Shown here: in pieces, positions 7,252 to 18,425 of the stretch
Numbering within the stretch: position 1 is the stretch's first letter
Layout: each line of letters begins with the position of its first letter
From: Paracoccus aminovorans
GTDB taxonomy: Bacteria > Pseudomonadota > Alphaproteobacteria > Rhodobacterales > Rhodobacteraceae
DNA: 64,000 nucleotides
Direction of reading: 5' to 3'
NCBI RefSeq assembly: GCF_001546115.1
Contig: NZ_KQ955209.1
Span: 1,014,643 to 1,078,642 of the forward strand
Translations under genes and position numbers: made by a program
Notes under the pieces: generated by a model
Told to the model about the DNA's origin: nothing
What the model saw: only the letters and a program-made list of their open reading frames with translations
Databases searched by the model: none

Positions 7252-7917
7252 TCAGGCCGGAAAGGGATGTTCCCGGCTCTGGCGCAGCGCCTCGGTCACC
7301 TCGGCGTCGCTGACCTGGTCGAAGTTCACGTAATGCAGCCCCACCGCGCGGAACGGGTCGGGCGTGATCAGGCAGACCACATCCGCGACCTTGCGGCGCA
7401 ATTCCCGGACGATATCCGGCGCGGCGACCGGAACCGCGACGACGATCTCCAGCAGGTCCAGCCGCGCCAGCGCGGCCAGCGCCACCCGCAGCGTGGCGCC
7501 GGTGGCGATGCCGTCATCGACGACGATGGCGCGCTTGCCGGCCAGCGGGATCGCCGGATGGTCCTGAAGGTAAAGCGCCCGGCGGCGGGCGATCTCCACC
7601 AGCATCCGTTGCGCCTCGGCCTCGACATAGCCGGCGGGCAAAGTGGCCGGGTCCACCGCCTCGTTCAGCAGCACCTGCGGCTCGGCCCCGTCGATCACGG
7701 CGCCGATGGCGAATTCCGGAAAGCCGGGCATGCTGATCTTGCGCACCATCAGCAGGTCCATCGGCGCCTGCAACCGCCGCGCGATCTGAAGCCCCACCGG
7801 AACCCCGCCGCGCGGCAGGGCCAGCACGACATTGCGGCCGTCGCGATAGGATTCCAGCCGGTCGGCCAGCATGCGGCCCGCCGCGTCGCGATTGGGAAGC
7901 ACCAGGTCGATGTTCAT
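7252..7917 (-). CDS. Phosphoribosyltransferase-like protein coupled to esterase-like gene
   Basis: 221 residues of type I phosphoribosyltransferase fold. The PRPP loop AIVVDDGIATGATLRVAL is intact near residues 125-142, with LALPRGGVPVG and LMVRKISMPGFPEFAIGAV as in this conserved but poorly characterised family. The ATG at 7917 shares its A with the upstream stop (TGATG), indicating translational coupling to the erythromycin-esterase-like gene. The alternative start at 7929 would overlap further. In many bacteria these two domains occur adjacent or fused, so they probably act together. The nucleotide substrate is unknown. It is expressed from the stress promoter of the upstream gene. Confidence 0.85.
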   Translation of the reverse strand: MNIDLVLPNRDAAGRMLADRLESYRDGRNVVLALPRGGVPVGLQIARRLQAPMDLLMVRKISMPGFPEFAIGAVIDGAEPQVLLNEAVDPATLPAGYVEAEAQRMLVEIARRRALYLQDHPAIPLAGKRAIVVDDGIATGATLRVALAALARLDLLEIVVAVPVAAPDIVRELRRKVADVVCLITPDPFRAVGLHYVNFDQVSDAEVTEALRQSREHPFPA

Positions 7918-9209
7918 CACAAGCCCCATGGCCAGGTTTCGGGAATGCCGTCCCTGGCGCCACGGACCGGGGCGGCATCGACGGCCGAGGTTTCGTCGAA
8001 CCAGACCCAGCCGTCATATTGCCGGGCCGGCCGCGTCTCGAGGTAATGGCTAATCAGCTCGCTTTCGGGGCGATAGATGACGCCGATGAAACGTTGCAGC
8101 AGCGGCTCGGCGCGGGCCAGATCCGGCGCGGCGTCGCCCAGCTCCAGCAGAAAGCCGGACAGTCCGGCATCGTGGCAGGCGGCCTCGAAACTGCCGGGCC
8201 GCGCCGGGCGCAGCGCCTTGACCTCCATCTCGGCGTCCCAGGCCGAGGCCGCGGCCACCGTCCCGCCATGCATGCCGAAACCCAGCAGCGCCACCGCGTC
8301 GCCCCATTTCTCGCGGCAGAGCTGGCCCAGGTTCAGCTCGCCCAGCTTGGTGCCCATCGTGGTCTCGCGCGCGTCCCCGATATGCGAATTATGCGCCCAG
8401 ACCACCGCCTTGGCGCCGTCGCGCTCCATCAGGTGACACAGGGTCTCGAACATGTGCCGGTCGCGCAGGTTCCAGGACGAGGCGCCGCCGTGATGCATTA
8501 GGCGATAGTAGCGCTCGGCCGCGGTGATCAGCCGGGCGTTCTGCGCCGCGTCCAGGAAGGCGTCGGGATCCTGCGGCTCATAGCGCATCCTGCGCTCCAG
8601 AAGCTCGCGGCATTGGCGGATGACGGCTTCCTCGCAGGCGCGCAGCCGGGCATCCGCCGGCGACGGTGCCGCTTGCGCCCAGGGTTCCAGGCAGGCATAG
8701 CGCTCGCGCGCCAGCGCGGCGGCTTCCGGGTCGATCTGGTCGAGATAATCCAGCACCGCGCGGATCGAGCCGTAGAGGCTGTACATGTCGAGCCCGTAGA
8801 GCCCGGCCTGCATGCCGGGATGGCCGAGGTTCCAGCCGCGCAGCCAGTCGACGAAGGCGAAGAATTCCGCATTGCGCCACATCCATTGCGGAAAGCGCTG
8901 GAAGGGCGGCTCGCCGCGGTCGATGGGGCGGCCGCGCACCAGCCGGTTCACCGCGGCGGCGTCGGGCCAGTCCGCCTCGAGCGCGACGATGCTGAAGTCG
9001 TGATTGCGGATCAGATGGGCGGTGATCGCCGCGCGGGCGCGATAGAATTCCGAGGTTCCATGGCTGGCCTCGCCCAGCAGAATGATCCTGCGGTCGGCCC
9101 AGCGGTCGAAGGCTTGGCCGAAACCGGGATCGTCCAGGGCCGCAAGCGGCACGGCGCGATCCCGGATCGCGGCCGCAAGATCCTGCGAAGTGGCTGCTTC
9201 TGGCTGCAT
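7917..9209 (-). CDS. Erythromycin-esterase-like (EreA/DUF-type) protein
   Basis: 430 residues. Family motifs are LLGEASHGTSEFYRARAAIT near residue 40, VALEADWPDAAAVN, VVWAHNSHIGDARETTMG near 270 and LGFGMHGGT. The conserved Glu and His residues in GEASHGT and AHNSHIGD are those used by Ere-type enzymes. True macrolide resistance is not implied: most chromosomal members sit beside a phosphoribosyltransferase, as here, and have unknown substrates. The ATG at 9209 is chosen because AAAGGGTG precedes it and the extra N-terminus to 9320 is low-complexity. It leads a two-gene operon with a GGAAC-N16-GGTT promoter. Confidence 0.82.
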   Translation of the reverse strand: MQPEAATSQDLAAAIRDRAVPLAALDDPGFGQAFDRWADRRIILLGEASHGTSEFYRARAAITAHLIRNHDFSIVALEADWPDAAAVNRLVRGRPIDRGEPPFQRFPQWMWRNAEFFAFVDWLRGWNLGHPGMQAGLYGLDMYSLYGSIRAVLDYLDQIDPEAAALARERYACLEPWAQAAPSPADARLRACEEAVIRQCRELLERRMRYEPQDPDAFLDAAQNARLITAAERYYRLMHHGGASSWNLRDRHMFETLCHLMERDGAKAVVWAHNSHIGDARETTMGTKLGELNLGQLCREKWGDAVALLGFGMHGGTVAAASAWDAEMEVKALRPARPGSFEAACHDAGLSGFLLELGDAAPDLARAEPLLQRFIGVIYRPESELISHYLETRPARQYDGWVWFDETSAVDAAPVRGARDGIPETWPWGL

Positions 9210-9235
9210 CTGCACCCTTTCGTCTGCAAGGGTGA

Positions 9236-9260
9236 AACCGCTTCGTCCCGCCGATGTTCC
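9236..9260 (-). promoter_or_regulatory. EcfG-type stress promoter for the esterase-like/phosphoribosyltransferase operon
   Basis: Minus strand: GGAAC (9260-9256), 16 bases, GGTT (9239-9236), 27 bases before the ATG at 9209. Confidence 0.65.
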
Positions 9261-9365
9261 CGAAAGGCGCGCAGTACCTGCGGGCGACCCGTTCAAGCGG
9301 CTTGCAAGTGGCGCGGGCAAAGACCGGACCGCGCGATGGGGCGCGACCCGGTCCCTGGCGGTTGC

Positions 9366-9617
9366 TCAGCCCCGCGGGCCGGGGGCGTTCGTGCCTTGCT
9401 GCAAGGCGGGCCCGCCGGCCGGTTCGGCCCCGGCGGGGGCGTCGCCGCTGGTCTCCTTCTGGGCCCGCTCGGGCGTGAGCTCGGGATCGGGCCCGGTTTC
9501 GGAGGCAGCCATTTCCTGCTCGGCCTGGTTCCAGTGTTCCAGCTCGCGGCCTTCGGGACGGCCCTCGGCCTCCCAGATCTCATGCGCGCGGGCGCGGATG
9601 CGTTCGGTGTCTGCCAT
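9366..9617 (-). CDS. DUF2934-family small protein
   Basis: 83 residues. The first 40 match the DUF2934 pattern IRARAHEIWEAEGRPEGRELEHW, a short helical segment found in many alphaproteobacterial proteins. The tail is Pro/Ala/Gly-rich and probably disordered. GATCGGAGGAAG lies before the ATG at 9617. It begins 14 bases after the glgX stop in the same direction, so it is the last gene of the glycogen/trehalose run and probably shares its stress promoters. Molecular function is unknown. Confidence 0.8.
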   Translation of the reverse strand: MADTERIRARAHEIWEAEGRPEGRELEHWNQAEQEMAASETGPDPELTPERAQKETSGDAPAGAEPAGGPALQQGTNAPGPRG

Positions 9618-9631
9618 GGTTCTTCCTCCGA

Positions 9632-11683
<2,052 letters not shown>

Positions 11684-11688
11684 CCTCG

Positions 11689-12780
11689 TCACGCCACGTT
11701 GCGGGGCAGCGGGTGAAGCCGGGCGCGACAGGCGTCGCGGCGTTGCAGCATCTCGGGCGTGACCAGCACGGTCTGGCCGTCGCGGCGGAACCAGCGCGCG
11801 TCCTCGTCGGGATCCTCGCCGACCACCAGCCCGTGCGGGACATGCGCGCCGGGCGCGACGATGGCGGCGCTGAGCCGGGCCGAGGCCGGGACATGGGCGC
11901 CGGGCATCGCCAGGCTGCCGCGCCCCAGCGACCATTCCGCCGCCGGCGCGGGATGGGGCAGGCGGGCAGGCGCGCCGGCCAGGAAGTCCAGATGCGCCCG
12001 GCGCAGCGCGTCGAGCGTGCCCACGTCGCGCCAATAGACCTGCCCCGAGGCGGCGGGCGGCAGGCGATAGCTTCCGGCCTCGCCCCGCGCCACCGCCATC
12101 GGGATCAGGTCGTGGCCGAAATCCGCGGCCCGCGCGGCATCGCCGAACAGGCGCGCGCGCAACCAGGCGGCCGACAGCACATAGACCCCCATCGAGACCA
12201 GCGCCTGGTCCGGCTGCCCCGGCATCGGCGGCGGCGCGGCGGGCTTTTCCAGGAAGTCCAGGAGGCGCCCCGCCGCGTCCGTCTGCATGACGCCGAAGCC
12301 GCTGGCCTGGGCGCGGGGCACCACATCCGCCGCGATCGTCACCGCCGCCCCGGAACGGCGATGCGCCGCGATCAGCGCGGCATAGTCCATCTCGTAGATA
12401 TGGTCGGCGGCCAGGACCAGCACCTGCTCGGCGTCCCAGGCCTGGATCTGCAGCCAGTTGCGGCGCACGGCATCGGCGGTGCCGTCGTAATAGCCGCGCC
12501 CGTCGCGCAGGACCAGGCCGCCGGCCGGAAAATGCCGGCCCCATTGCGCAGGCAGATGCCGGTGCAGCGTGTCCGGCGCGAATTGCGTGGCGACCAGCAG
12601 CCGGTCCAGCCCGGACCGGACCACGTTCGCCATGGCGAAATCGACGATGCGGTTGCGCCCGGCAAAGAACACCGCGGGCTTGCTTTCCCGGGCGGTCAGC
12701 TCATGCAGGCGGGTGCCCTTGCCGCCTGCCAGCAGGATGGTTGCGGTCGCGGCGGGCAGGGAAATGGACCTGTCGGACAT
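11689..12780 (-). CDS. glgC: Glucose-1-phosphate adenylyltransferase GlgC-like
   Basis: 363 residues with the nucleotidyltransferase signature ILLAGGKGTRLHELT, then ESKPAVFFAGRNRIVDFAMANV and ADHIYEMDY. It makes ADP-glucose from ATP and glucose-1-phosphate for glycogen or maltosyl transfer. The usual length is about 420 residues; the C-terminal beta-helix region is shorter here (SARLSAAIVAPGAHV) and some allosteric residues may be absent. AAAGGA precedes the ATG. It has its own GGAAC-N16-GGTT promoter in the gap after treY and is cotranscribed with glgX. No glgA or glgB is in the window. Confidence 0.85.
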   Translation of the reverse strand: MSDRSISLPAATATILLAGGKGTRLHELTARESKPAVFFAGRNRIVDFAMANVVRSGLDRLLVATQFAPDTLHRHLPAQWGRHFPAGGLVLRDGRGYYDGTADAVRRNWLQIQAWDAEQVLVLAADHIYEMDYAALIAAHRRSGAAVTIAADVVPRAQASGFGVMQTDAAGRLLDFLEKPAAPPPMPGQPDQALVSMGVYVLSAAWLRARLFGDAARAADFGHDLIPMAVARGEAGSYRLPPAASGQVYWRDVGTLDALRRAHLDFLAGAPARLPHPAPAAEWSLGRGSLAMPGAHVPASARLSAAIVAPGAHVPHGLVVGEDPDEDARWFRRDGQTVLVTPEMLQRRDACRARLHPLPRNVA

Positions 12781-12838
12781 CGGCGAGTTCCTTTGCTGAA
12801 GGGGACGCCAGCCCGCAACCCTGGGCTGTCGGGTGGGG

Positions 12839-12863
12839 AACCCGCCCGGCCGCCCGTTGTTCC
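12839..12863 (-). promoter_or_regulatory. EcfG-type stress promoter for glgC-glgX
   Basis: Minus strand: GGAAC (12863-12859), 16 bases, GGTT (12842-12839), 59 bases before the glgC ATG. It lies in the 95-base gap after treY. The AT-rich patch just before it (12870-12890) is unusual for this GC-rich DNA. Confidence 0.62.
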
Positions 12864-12875
12864 AGCCCTTATCAA

Positions 12876-15101
12876 TTAATTATTACCCTGCCAGAACAGC
12901 ACGACCTGCACGCCATCCGCGAAGGCCTGCCGCAGCACGATGCGGGCGTCCGGTGCAGGCGGCTGATGATACAGGAGTTCCGCGCCCAGAATGCGGTCTC
13001 GGTCCTGGCGCAGCAGCCGGATCGCCGCGGCCGAGACCTCGATCCGGGCCGGGGCCCTGCGCAGGAAGCCCGCATGCTCTGCCCGCAGTTGCAGCAGCGC
13101 GCGGGTCCAGCGCGCCTTGGGGTCATCGGCCCGCGCCAGCGCCTGCCAGTCCAGCGGCAGGCGGTTGTCGGGATCGGTCAGCGCCAGGAAGGGTGCCTCG
13201 TCGCCGCGATAGAGGTCTGGAAAGCCCGGCAGCAGCATGTGAAAGGCGCGCTGCGCCAGCGCCAGCGCCGCGCCGCGCACCAGAAGCCGCGCCAGTTCCG
13301 GCGGGTCCGCCGCCCATTGCCGCAGCACGGCGGCGGCGAACCCGGCCGCTGCCTGTTCCGCCTCGCGGTCGGGGCTGGACCAGAAGCTGGTCAGCTTGGC
13401 CTCGCGCATGGCCTTTTCCAGGTGGTCGGCCAGCCGGGGCGCCGCCGAACCGGCATCGCCCTGCCACAGCGCCAAGGCCGATTGCAGCGCATACCAGCGC
13501 CATTCCGGCGCGACGTCCGCGGCCTCGGGCAGGGCCGAAGCCGCCTGGTAAAGCGCCCGGAACGCCTCGGGGTCGTGGCTGATGGCGGCGAGCCGCATGC
13601 GCGCATCGCCCGAACGCTTGCTGTCATGGGTCGAGACCGCCACCATGTCGCCGGGCCTGCCCCGCGCCAGCGCGTCATTCGCCTCGCGCTCGGTGATGGT
13701 CGGCTCATCGGGCTCGGCCCCGACCTCGTTTGCCGCCAGATAGCGGGCCCAGCGGAAACCGGCCGTGTCCTCTTGCGCCTTGGCCAGAAGCGCGCCCGAC
13801 ACCTGCTGGAAGCGCCGGGCCAGGGCGCGCGCGGCTTCGTTCGGCGGCTCGAGCATCAGCGACACGAGCAGGTCCAGCACCGTGCGCCCGCGCAGGCCCT
13901 GCGCCGCCCGGTCGGCGGCGGTGCGCAGGATCTCGGCGTCGCGCGGGTCCGCCCCATCGTCCAGATAGGTGCGATAGCGCGGCATCGCGACCAACAGGGC
14001 GGTGACGGCCTCGCGCAGCGATTCCGGGCCGGGCTCGGCCAGGGCCGAGCCTTGCGCCGCGGCCGCCGCCATGTCGCGCAGCTGGCGCCGCTCGGCGGCC
14101 AGCTCGTGCTCCAGCACATCCAGCTTGGCCTGCTGCAGCACGTCGCGGAAATCCGCGGTCGCGCCGGTGGCGTCGCGCCAGATGCGGTCCAGCCGCGCGA
14201 GGCCCGCCGCGTCGGTCAGCAGCCGCGCGATCAGCCGCCCGGATCCGTAGCCGGTGGTGCCGGTGCAGGGCCAATCGGGCAGCGCCTCATCCCCGACCAG
14301 GATCTTTTCGACCCAGACCGGCGTGTCGGGCAGCGCCGCGCGCAGCCGCCGCAGATAGGCGCCGGGATCGGCCAGGCCATCGACGTGATCGACGCGCAGC
14401 CCCTGCACCAGCCCTTGGCGCGCCAGCTCCAGGATCAGGGCGTGGGTGGCGTCGAACACCGCCGGATCCTCGACCCGCATGCCGATCAGGCTGGTCACGT
14501 TGAAGAAGCGCCGATGCGTGATGCCGTCGCGCTCCAGCTCGTAATGCACCAGCCGCCAATGCTGCGCCTCGTGCAGGGCGCGCAGGTCCTGGCCCGGGTC
14601 GCTGCCCGGCGCCAGCGGCAGGCGCATCTCGCCGAATTGCCACAGGCCGTCCCGGACCGAGAAAGCGCCCTCGGCCAGCAGCTTTTCGAAAGGCTCGGGC
14701 AGGAAGGGCAGGACCAGCGGCCCGGCCTGCCAGTCGATGTCGAAGGCCGCGGCATGGCGGCTGGCCGCGCCGTGGCGCAGCACGTCGCGCAGCCAGGGGT
14801 TTTCCAGCGTGAAGGCGGTGTGGTTCGGCACGATGTCCAGGATGATGCCCAGTCCCCGCGCCCGCGCCGCCTGTGCCAGCGCCCGGAACCCGTCCATGCC
14901 GCCCAGGGCCGGGTCGATCCGGGTCGGGTCGGTGATGTCATAGCCATGGGTCGAGCCGGCCGCCGCGACGAAGATCGGCGACAGGTAAAGATGCGACACC
15001 CCCAGGTCCGCGATATAATCCAGCCTCTCCCGCACCGCGGCGAAATCCACGCCGCCGCGCAGCTGGATGCGATAAGAGGCGATGGGCAGCGGCGCGGTCA
15101 T
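12876..15101 (-). CDS. treY: Maltooligosyl trehalose synthase TreY
   Basis: 741 residues of GH13. The N-terminus IASYRIQLRGGVDFAAVRERLDYIADLGVSHLYLSPIF, the segment STHGYDITDPTRIDPALGG, GLGIILDIVPNHTAF and LRVDHVDGLADPGAYLRRL are typical of TreY. The enzyme converts the reducing-end bond of maltodextrins to the alpha,alpha-1,1 trehalose linkage. The start overlaps the treZ stop by four bases (ATGA), so translation is coupled. Together with TreZ it gives a cytoplasmic starch/glycogen-to-trehalose route, a common osmotic and desiccation protection pathway. Confidence 0.94.
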   Translation of the reverse strand: MTAPLPIASYRIQLRGGVDFAAVRERLDYIADLGVSHLYLSPIFVAAAGSTHGYDITDPTRIDPALGGMDGFRALAQAARARGLGIILDIVPNHTAFTLENPWLRDVLRHGAASRHAAAFDIDWQAGPLVLPFLPEPFEKLLAEGAFSVRDGLWQFGEMRLPLAPGSDPGQDLRALHEAQHWRLVHYELERDGITHRRFFNVTSLIGMRVEDPAVFDATHALILELARQGLVQGLRVDHVDGLADPGAYLRRLRAALPDTPVWVEKILVGDEALPDWPCTGTTGYGSGRLIARLLTDAAGLARLDRIWRDATGATADFRDVLQQAKLDVLEHELAAERRQLRDMAAAAAQGSALAEPGPESLREAVTALLVAMPRYRTYLDDGADPRDAEILRTAADRAAQGLRGRTVLDLLVSLMLEPPNEAARALARRFQQVSGALLAKAQEDTAGFRWARYLAANEVGAEPDEPTITEREANDALARGRPGDMVAVSTHDSKRSGDARMRLAAISHDPEAFRALYQAASALPEAADVAPEWRWYALQSALALWQGDAGSAAPRLADHLEKAMREAKLTSFWSSPDREAEQAAAGFAAAVLRQWAADPPELARLLVRGAALALAQRAFHMLLPGFPDLYRGDEAPFLALTDPDNRLPLDWQALARADDPKARWTRALLQLRAEHAGFLRRAPARIEVSAAAIRLLRQDRDRILGAELLYHQPPAPDARIVLRQAFADGVQVVLFWQGNN

Positions 15102-16792
15102 GACGGCTCCACCCGCGCGGTCAGCGCGAAGCGGTCGCGCCCGGGCCGGCCCAGCACGAATTCGCCCCCTGCGGGCAGCGGTGCCGGCGCGCCGGCGCTC
15201 AGCGCGACATGCAGGCTGCCCGCGCCGAAATGCCAGGCGGCGGTCAGCCCGCGGCTGCCGAGGCGCTCGACCTCGGCGGACCGCCGGCCGCTTTTCAGCA
15301 GCGGCACGACCTGCCGGTGGCGAAAGCGCAGCGCGCCGCGCGTCAGCGCCTGCCAGCCCTCGGTATCCGGGGCGTCCCAGTCCAGGCGCGACCGGCGCAG
15401 CGTCTCGGGGTCCAGCGGATCGGGCGCCTCGGCAAAGCCCGCGTCGGCCGCGAATTCGGCCCGGCGGCCGTCGCGCACCGCCTGGGCCAGGTCGCCCCGG
15501 TAATCGGCGAAGAACAGGAAGGGCGCGCGCGCGCCGCGTTCCTCGCCCATGAAGACCATGGGGATATAGGGCGCGACCAGCAGCAGGGCATAGGCCAGCC
15601 GCACGCCCTCCGGCTCGGCCAGGCTCAGCAGGCGTTCGCCCCGTGCGCGATTGCCGATCTGGTCATGGGTCTGGATCGCATTGACGAAAGCCGTCGGCGG
15701 CAGGTCGCCGCAATCCGCGCCGCGAGGGCCGTCGCGGCCGGGGCGGGGCTGGCCCTCCTCGACATGGCCGCGGCGCAGGGCATGGGCCAGGTCGGCCAGC
15801 GGATCGCGGGCGAAACTGGCATAATAGCCGTGCTCCTCGGCGGTCAGCAGGCAATGGATCACGTGGTGGAAATCGTCGTTCCAGCTGGCGTCATAGCCCT
15901 GCCGGCGCAGGTCGGGCAGGTTGCGTTCATCCTCGACGATCAGGTGGACGGGGCGGCCGGGGCAGGCGGCGCGGGTGCGGCGGGCGAATTCGACCAGGAA
16001 TTCGTCGGCGCCCGGCCCGGTGATCTGATGCACCGCGTCCAGCCGCAGCCCGTCCAGACGGAACGCGCCCAGCCAATGCGCGGCGCATTCGCACCAGTAG
16101 TCGCGCACGGCGGGCCGGGAAAAGTCGATCGCCGCCCCCCAGGGCGTTTGCCGCGAAGCGTCGAAGAATTCGGGCGCGATGCGGTGCAGGGCGGCACCTT
16201 CCGGGCCGAAATGGTTCATCACCAGGTCCAGCAGCACCATCAGCCCCAGCGCATGCGCCCTGTCGACCAGACGGCGCAGGTCGTCTGGCGTCCCATAGGC
16301 CGGGTGCAGCGCAAAGGGCAGCACGCCGTCATAGCCCCAGCCGCGCTGTCCCGGGAACTGTCCCAGCGGCATCAGCTCGATGGCGGTGAAGCCGAGCGCG
16401 GCCAGTCGGTCCAGCCTTTCCGCCGCGGCGGCCAGCGTGCCCTGCGGCGTGAAGCTGCCGACATGCAGCTCATAGATCACCGCCTCGGCCCAGGCGCGGC
16501 CCGGCCAGTCCGCTTGCCAGGCATAGTCCGCCCGATCCGCGACCGATGGCGCGTGAACGCCGCCGTCCTGCAAGCGGCTGGCGGGGTCGGGGAACAGCGC
16601 GCCATCGACGCGCAGCATGTAGCGGGCGCCGGCCTGGGCGGGGACGGCGGCGCTCCAGCTGCCGTCCGGGTCCCGGGTCATGGCGTGGTCGCGCCCTTCG
16701 AGGACCAGCGCGACCGCGCGCGCCCCGGGCGCCCACAGGCTGACGCGCCAGTTGTCGCCGACCCATTCTCCGCCCCATCGGCCCATCGCCAT
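15098..16792 (-). CDS. treZ: Maltooligosyl trehalose trehalohydrolase TreZ
   Basis: 564 residues. An N-terminal CBM48-like domain is followed by a GH13 barrel with YELHVGSFTPQGT, LMVLLDLVMNHFGPEG, GLRLDAVHQI, LIVEDERN and the conserved AIQTHDQIGNRARGERL. It releases free trehalose from maltooligosyl trehalose made by TreY. The first ATG (16792) and a second two codons later (16786) are both possible; a run of six G lies just upstream and fits either. The gene is first in the run treZ-treY-(glgC-glgX-DUF2934) and has a GGAAC-N17-CGTT promoter upstream. Confidence 0.93.
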   Translation of the reverse strand: MAMGRWGGEWVGDNWRVSLWAPGARAVALVLEGRDHAMTRDPDGSWSAAVPAQAGARYMLRVDGALFPDPASRLQDGGVHAPSVADRADYAWQADWPGRAWAEAVIYELHVGSFTPQGTLAAAAERLDRLAALGFTAIELMPLGQFPGQRGWGYDGVLPFALHPAYGTPDDLRRLVDRAHALGLMVLLDLVMNHFGPEGAALHRIAPEFFDASRQTPWGAAIDFSRPAVRDYWCECAAHWLGAFRLDGLRLDAVHQITGPGADEFLVEFARRTRAACPGRPVHLIVEDERNLPDLRRQGYDASWNDDFHHVIHCLLTAEEHGYYASFARDPLADLAHALRRGHVEEGQPRPGRDGPRGADCGDLPPTAFVNAIQTHDQIGNRARGERLLSLAEPEGVRLAYALLLVAPYIPMVFMGEERGARAPFLFFADYRGDLAQAVRDGRRAEFAADAGFAEAPDPLDPETLRRSRLDWDAPDTEGWQALTRGALRFRHRQVVPLLKSGRRSAEVERLGSRGLTAAWHFGAGSLHVALSAGAPAPLPAGGEFVLGRPGRDRFALTARVEPS

Positions 16793-16812
16793 CCCCCCAT
16801 GCCTGCTTTCGC

Positions 16813-16838
16813 AACGCCGGCTCGCGAGGCCGCGTTCC
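16813..16838 (-). promoter_or_regulatory. EcfG-type stress promoter for treZ-treY
   Basis: Minus strand: GGAAC (16838-16834), 17 bases, CGTT (16816-16813), 21 bases before the treZ ATG. It has the full consensus CGTT form. Confidence 0.68.
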
Positions 16839-16902
16839 CTCGCAGGGACTAAGGGAGCTCATGCCGATGGTGCGGTTCGTCCGCTCCCGGCAGTCGCGGA
16901 GA

Positions 16903-17245
16903 TCAGTTCTGCTGCCCGGTCCGGGCCAGCCTGGCGATGTTGCCGGCGATCAGCTGCGCCGGATCGCCGGGCGCGGCGCTGTCCAGCAGCAGCACGCCGA
17001 TGCCCTTGCCCGCCAGGGCCTCGGCCAGGGGTTCGGGCAGGCCGCGGGCGGTCAGCGCCGTGTCGATCCCCTCGACCGCCATCCAGTCCGCGAGCTTCGC
17101 CGCCCGTTCCGGCGTCCATTCCGAGGGCGCGGCGATGATGCGCGCCCGCAACTCCAGCCCCAGGTCGGCGGCGAGATAGCCGAATTGCGGCGACAGCGCC
17201 ACCGCCTCGGCGCTGTCGCGCGCGGCCATGGCCTGGTCCGCTGCG
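16903..17245 (-). pseudogene. C-terminal remnant of a ZnuA-like metal-binding protein
   Basis: About 110 residues are readable to the stop at 16903: LSPQFGYLAADLGLELRAR, PERAAKLADWMAVEGI, LLLDSAAPGDPAQLIAGNIARL. This is the pattern of the C-terminal lobe of zinc/manganese ABC solute-binding proteins (ZnuA/TroA family). No signal peptide, N-lobe or His ligand region is present: upstream the frame runs into sequence that is coding in the opposite direction for a lipase-like remnant. It is interpreted as a truncated gene joined to foreign or rearranged DNA. The family call is by pattern only. Confidence 0.45.
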
Positions 17246-17284
17246 GCCTTGGCCGGCGGCGACCGGGCCGATGCGCTGCCGGGC

Positions 17285-18425
17285 GTGGCGGCTATGGCGC
17301 CGGAACTCTCGCCGCTGGTCCGGATGCTGAACGCCGCCGACCGGCCGCTGCGCGGGGCGCCACGGACGCGCTGGTGGTGATCGCGGGCGACCTGGAGCTG
17401 TCGCTGTCGGCCAGGAAGCTGGTGCTGTTCTTCCTCGACAACTTCTTCGGCAGCGACCATGACCTGGTGGTGAACACCGCGCTGATGGAGGGCGGGCTGC
17501 CGCGGCACGATCCTGTCCTGCTGGTCGACCGCGGCCCCACGGTCACGCATTTCGGCTATTTCGGCAATGCCCGCTCGGCCGCCCAGCTGCGCGACGGGCT
17601 GCTGGCCCCCGCCCGGCTGCGCGGCATCGCCCCGCCCGACACGCAGCTGGCCAAGGCCGAGCGGGCCGAGAAGGACCGCGGCGTCACCCGCTCGCCGGTC
17701 CCGGCCGAGACCGGGGCAGAGGCCGGGCTGACGCTGTCCGAAGGCCCGGCCGCACGCGGTGCTGCCCCTGGCGGTGATCCTGCCCGGGATCTCGGGCAGC
17801 CATCTGGCGGCTGCGGGGCAGCGGGTCTGGCTGAACCCGGGCGGCATCTGCACCGGCGGCGTCGGCCGGCTGGCGATCGACCAGCCCCGAGTCGGGATGA
17901 TCGAGCTTTACTATGGCGAGTTGCGCCAGCACCTGTCGCGGACGCATGAGACGTTCACGCCGGCCTATGACTGGCGCCTGCCGATCCAGGCCACCGGCGC
18001 GGCGGTGGCAAGGACGGTGCTGACCAAGCTGCGCGGCAGCCCGCAGCGCCCGATCCATTTCGTCGCGCATTCCATGGGCGGGCTGGTGGCGCGGGTCGCG
18101 CTGCGCGATCCGGCCCTGCTGGAGGCCTTTCAGGCCAACGCCGCCTCGCGCCTGCTGATGCTCGGGACGCCGAACGGCGGCTCGCTGGCCATGGCGCTGG
18201 GGCTGCTCGGCCTGTCCCGGACGGTAAAGATGCTGGCCGCGCGCTCAGCCTGTCCGAGGATATCGCCCAGATCAGCGCGATCATGCGGGCCTGGCCGGGC
18301 GCCTTGCAGCTGTTACCGCCAGCCTTGCTGGACGGCGGCGCATGGCAGGCGCTCGCCCCTGCGTCCGGCCCTGCGCCAGGCGCTGGAGAACCTGCCCCTG
18401 AGCCTGGCTCGGTCCGGGACGTGAT
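17285..18425 (+). pseudogene. Frameshifted lipase/esterase-like gene remnant
   Basis: Three frames must be joined to read it. Frame 2 from about 17285 gives MAPELSPLVRMLNAADRPL. Frame 1 from about 17355 to 17750 gives ALVVIAGDLELSLSARKLV and DNFFGSDHDLVVNTALMEGG. Frame 2 again from 17759 gives PLAVILPGISGSHL and FVAHSMGGLVARVALRDP, the nucleophile-Ser region of an alpha/beta hydrolase. Past about 18240 the homologous frame shifts again (LSEDIAQISAIMRAWPGALQLLP). The pattern matches large esterase/lipase proteins of over 1,000 residues, so most of the gene is missing. It is non-functional unless sequencing errors explain all three shifts. Confidence 0.6.

Noticed and set aside
16861..17949. 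Single long plus-strand frame as an intact gene
   Set aside because: Only the middle (about 17355-17750) is lipase-like; the first part is antisense to the ZnuA-like remnant and the last part is out of frame with the hydrolase motifs.
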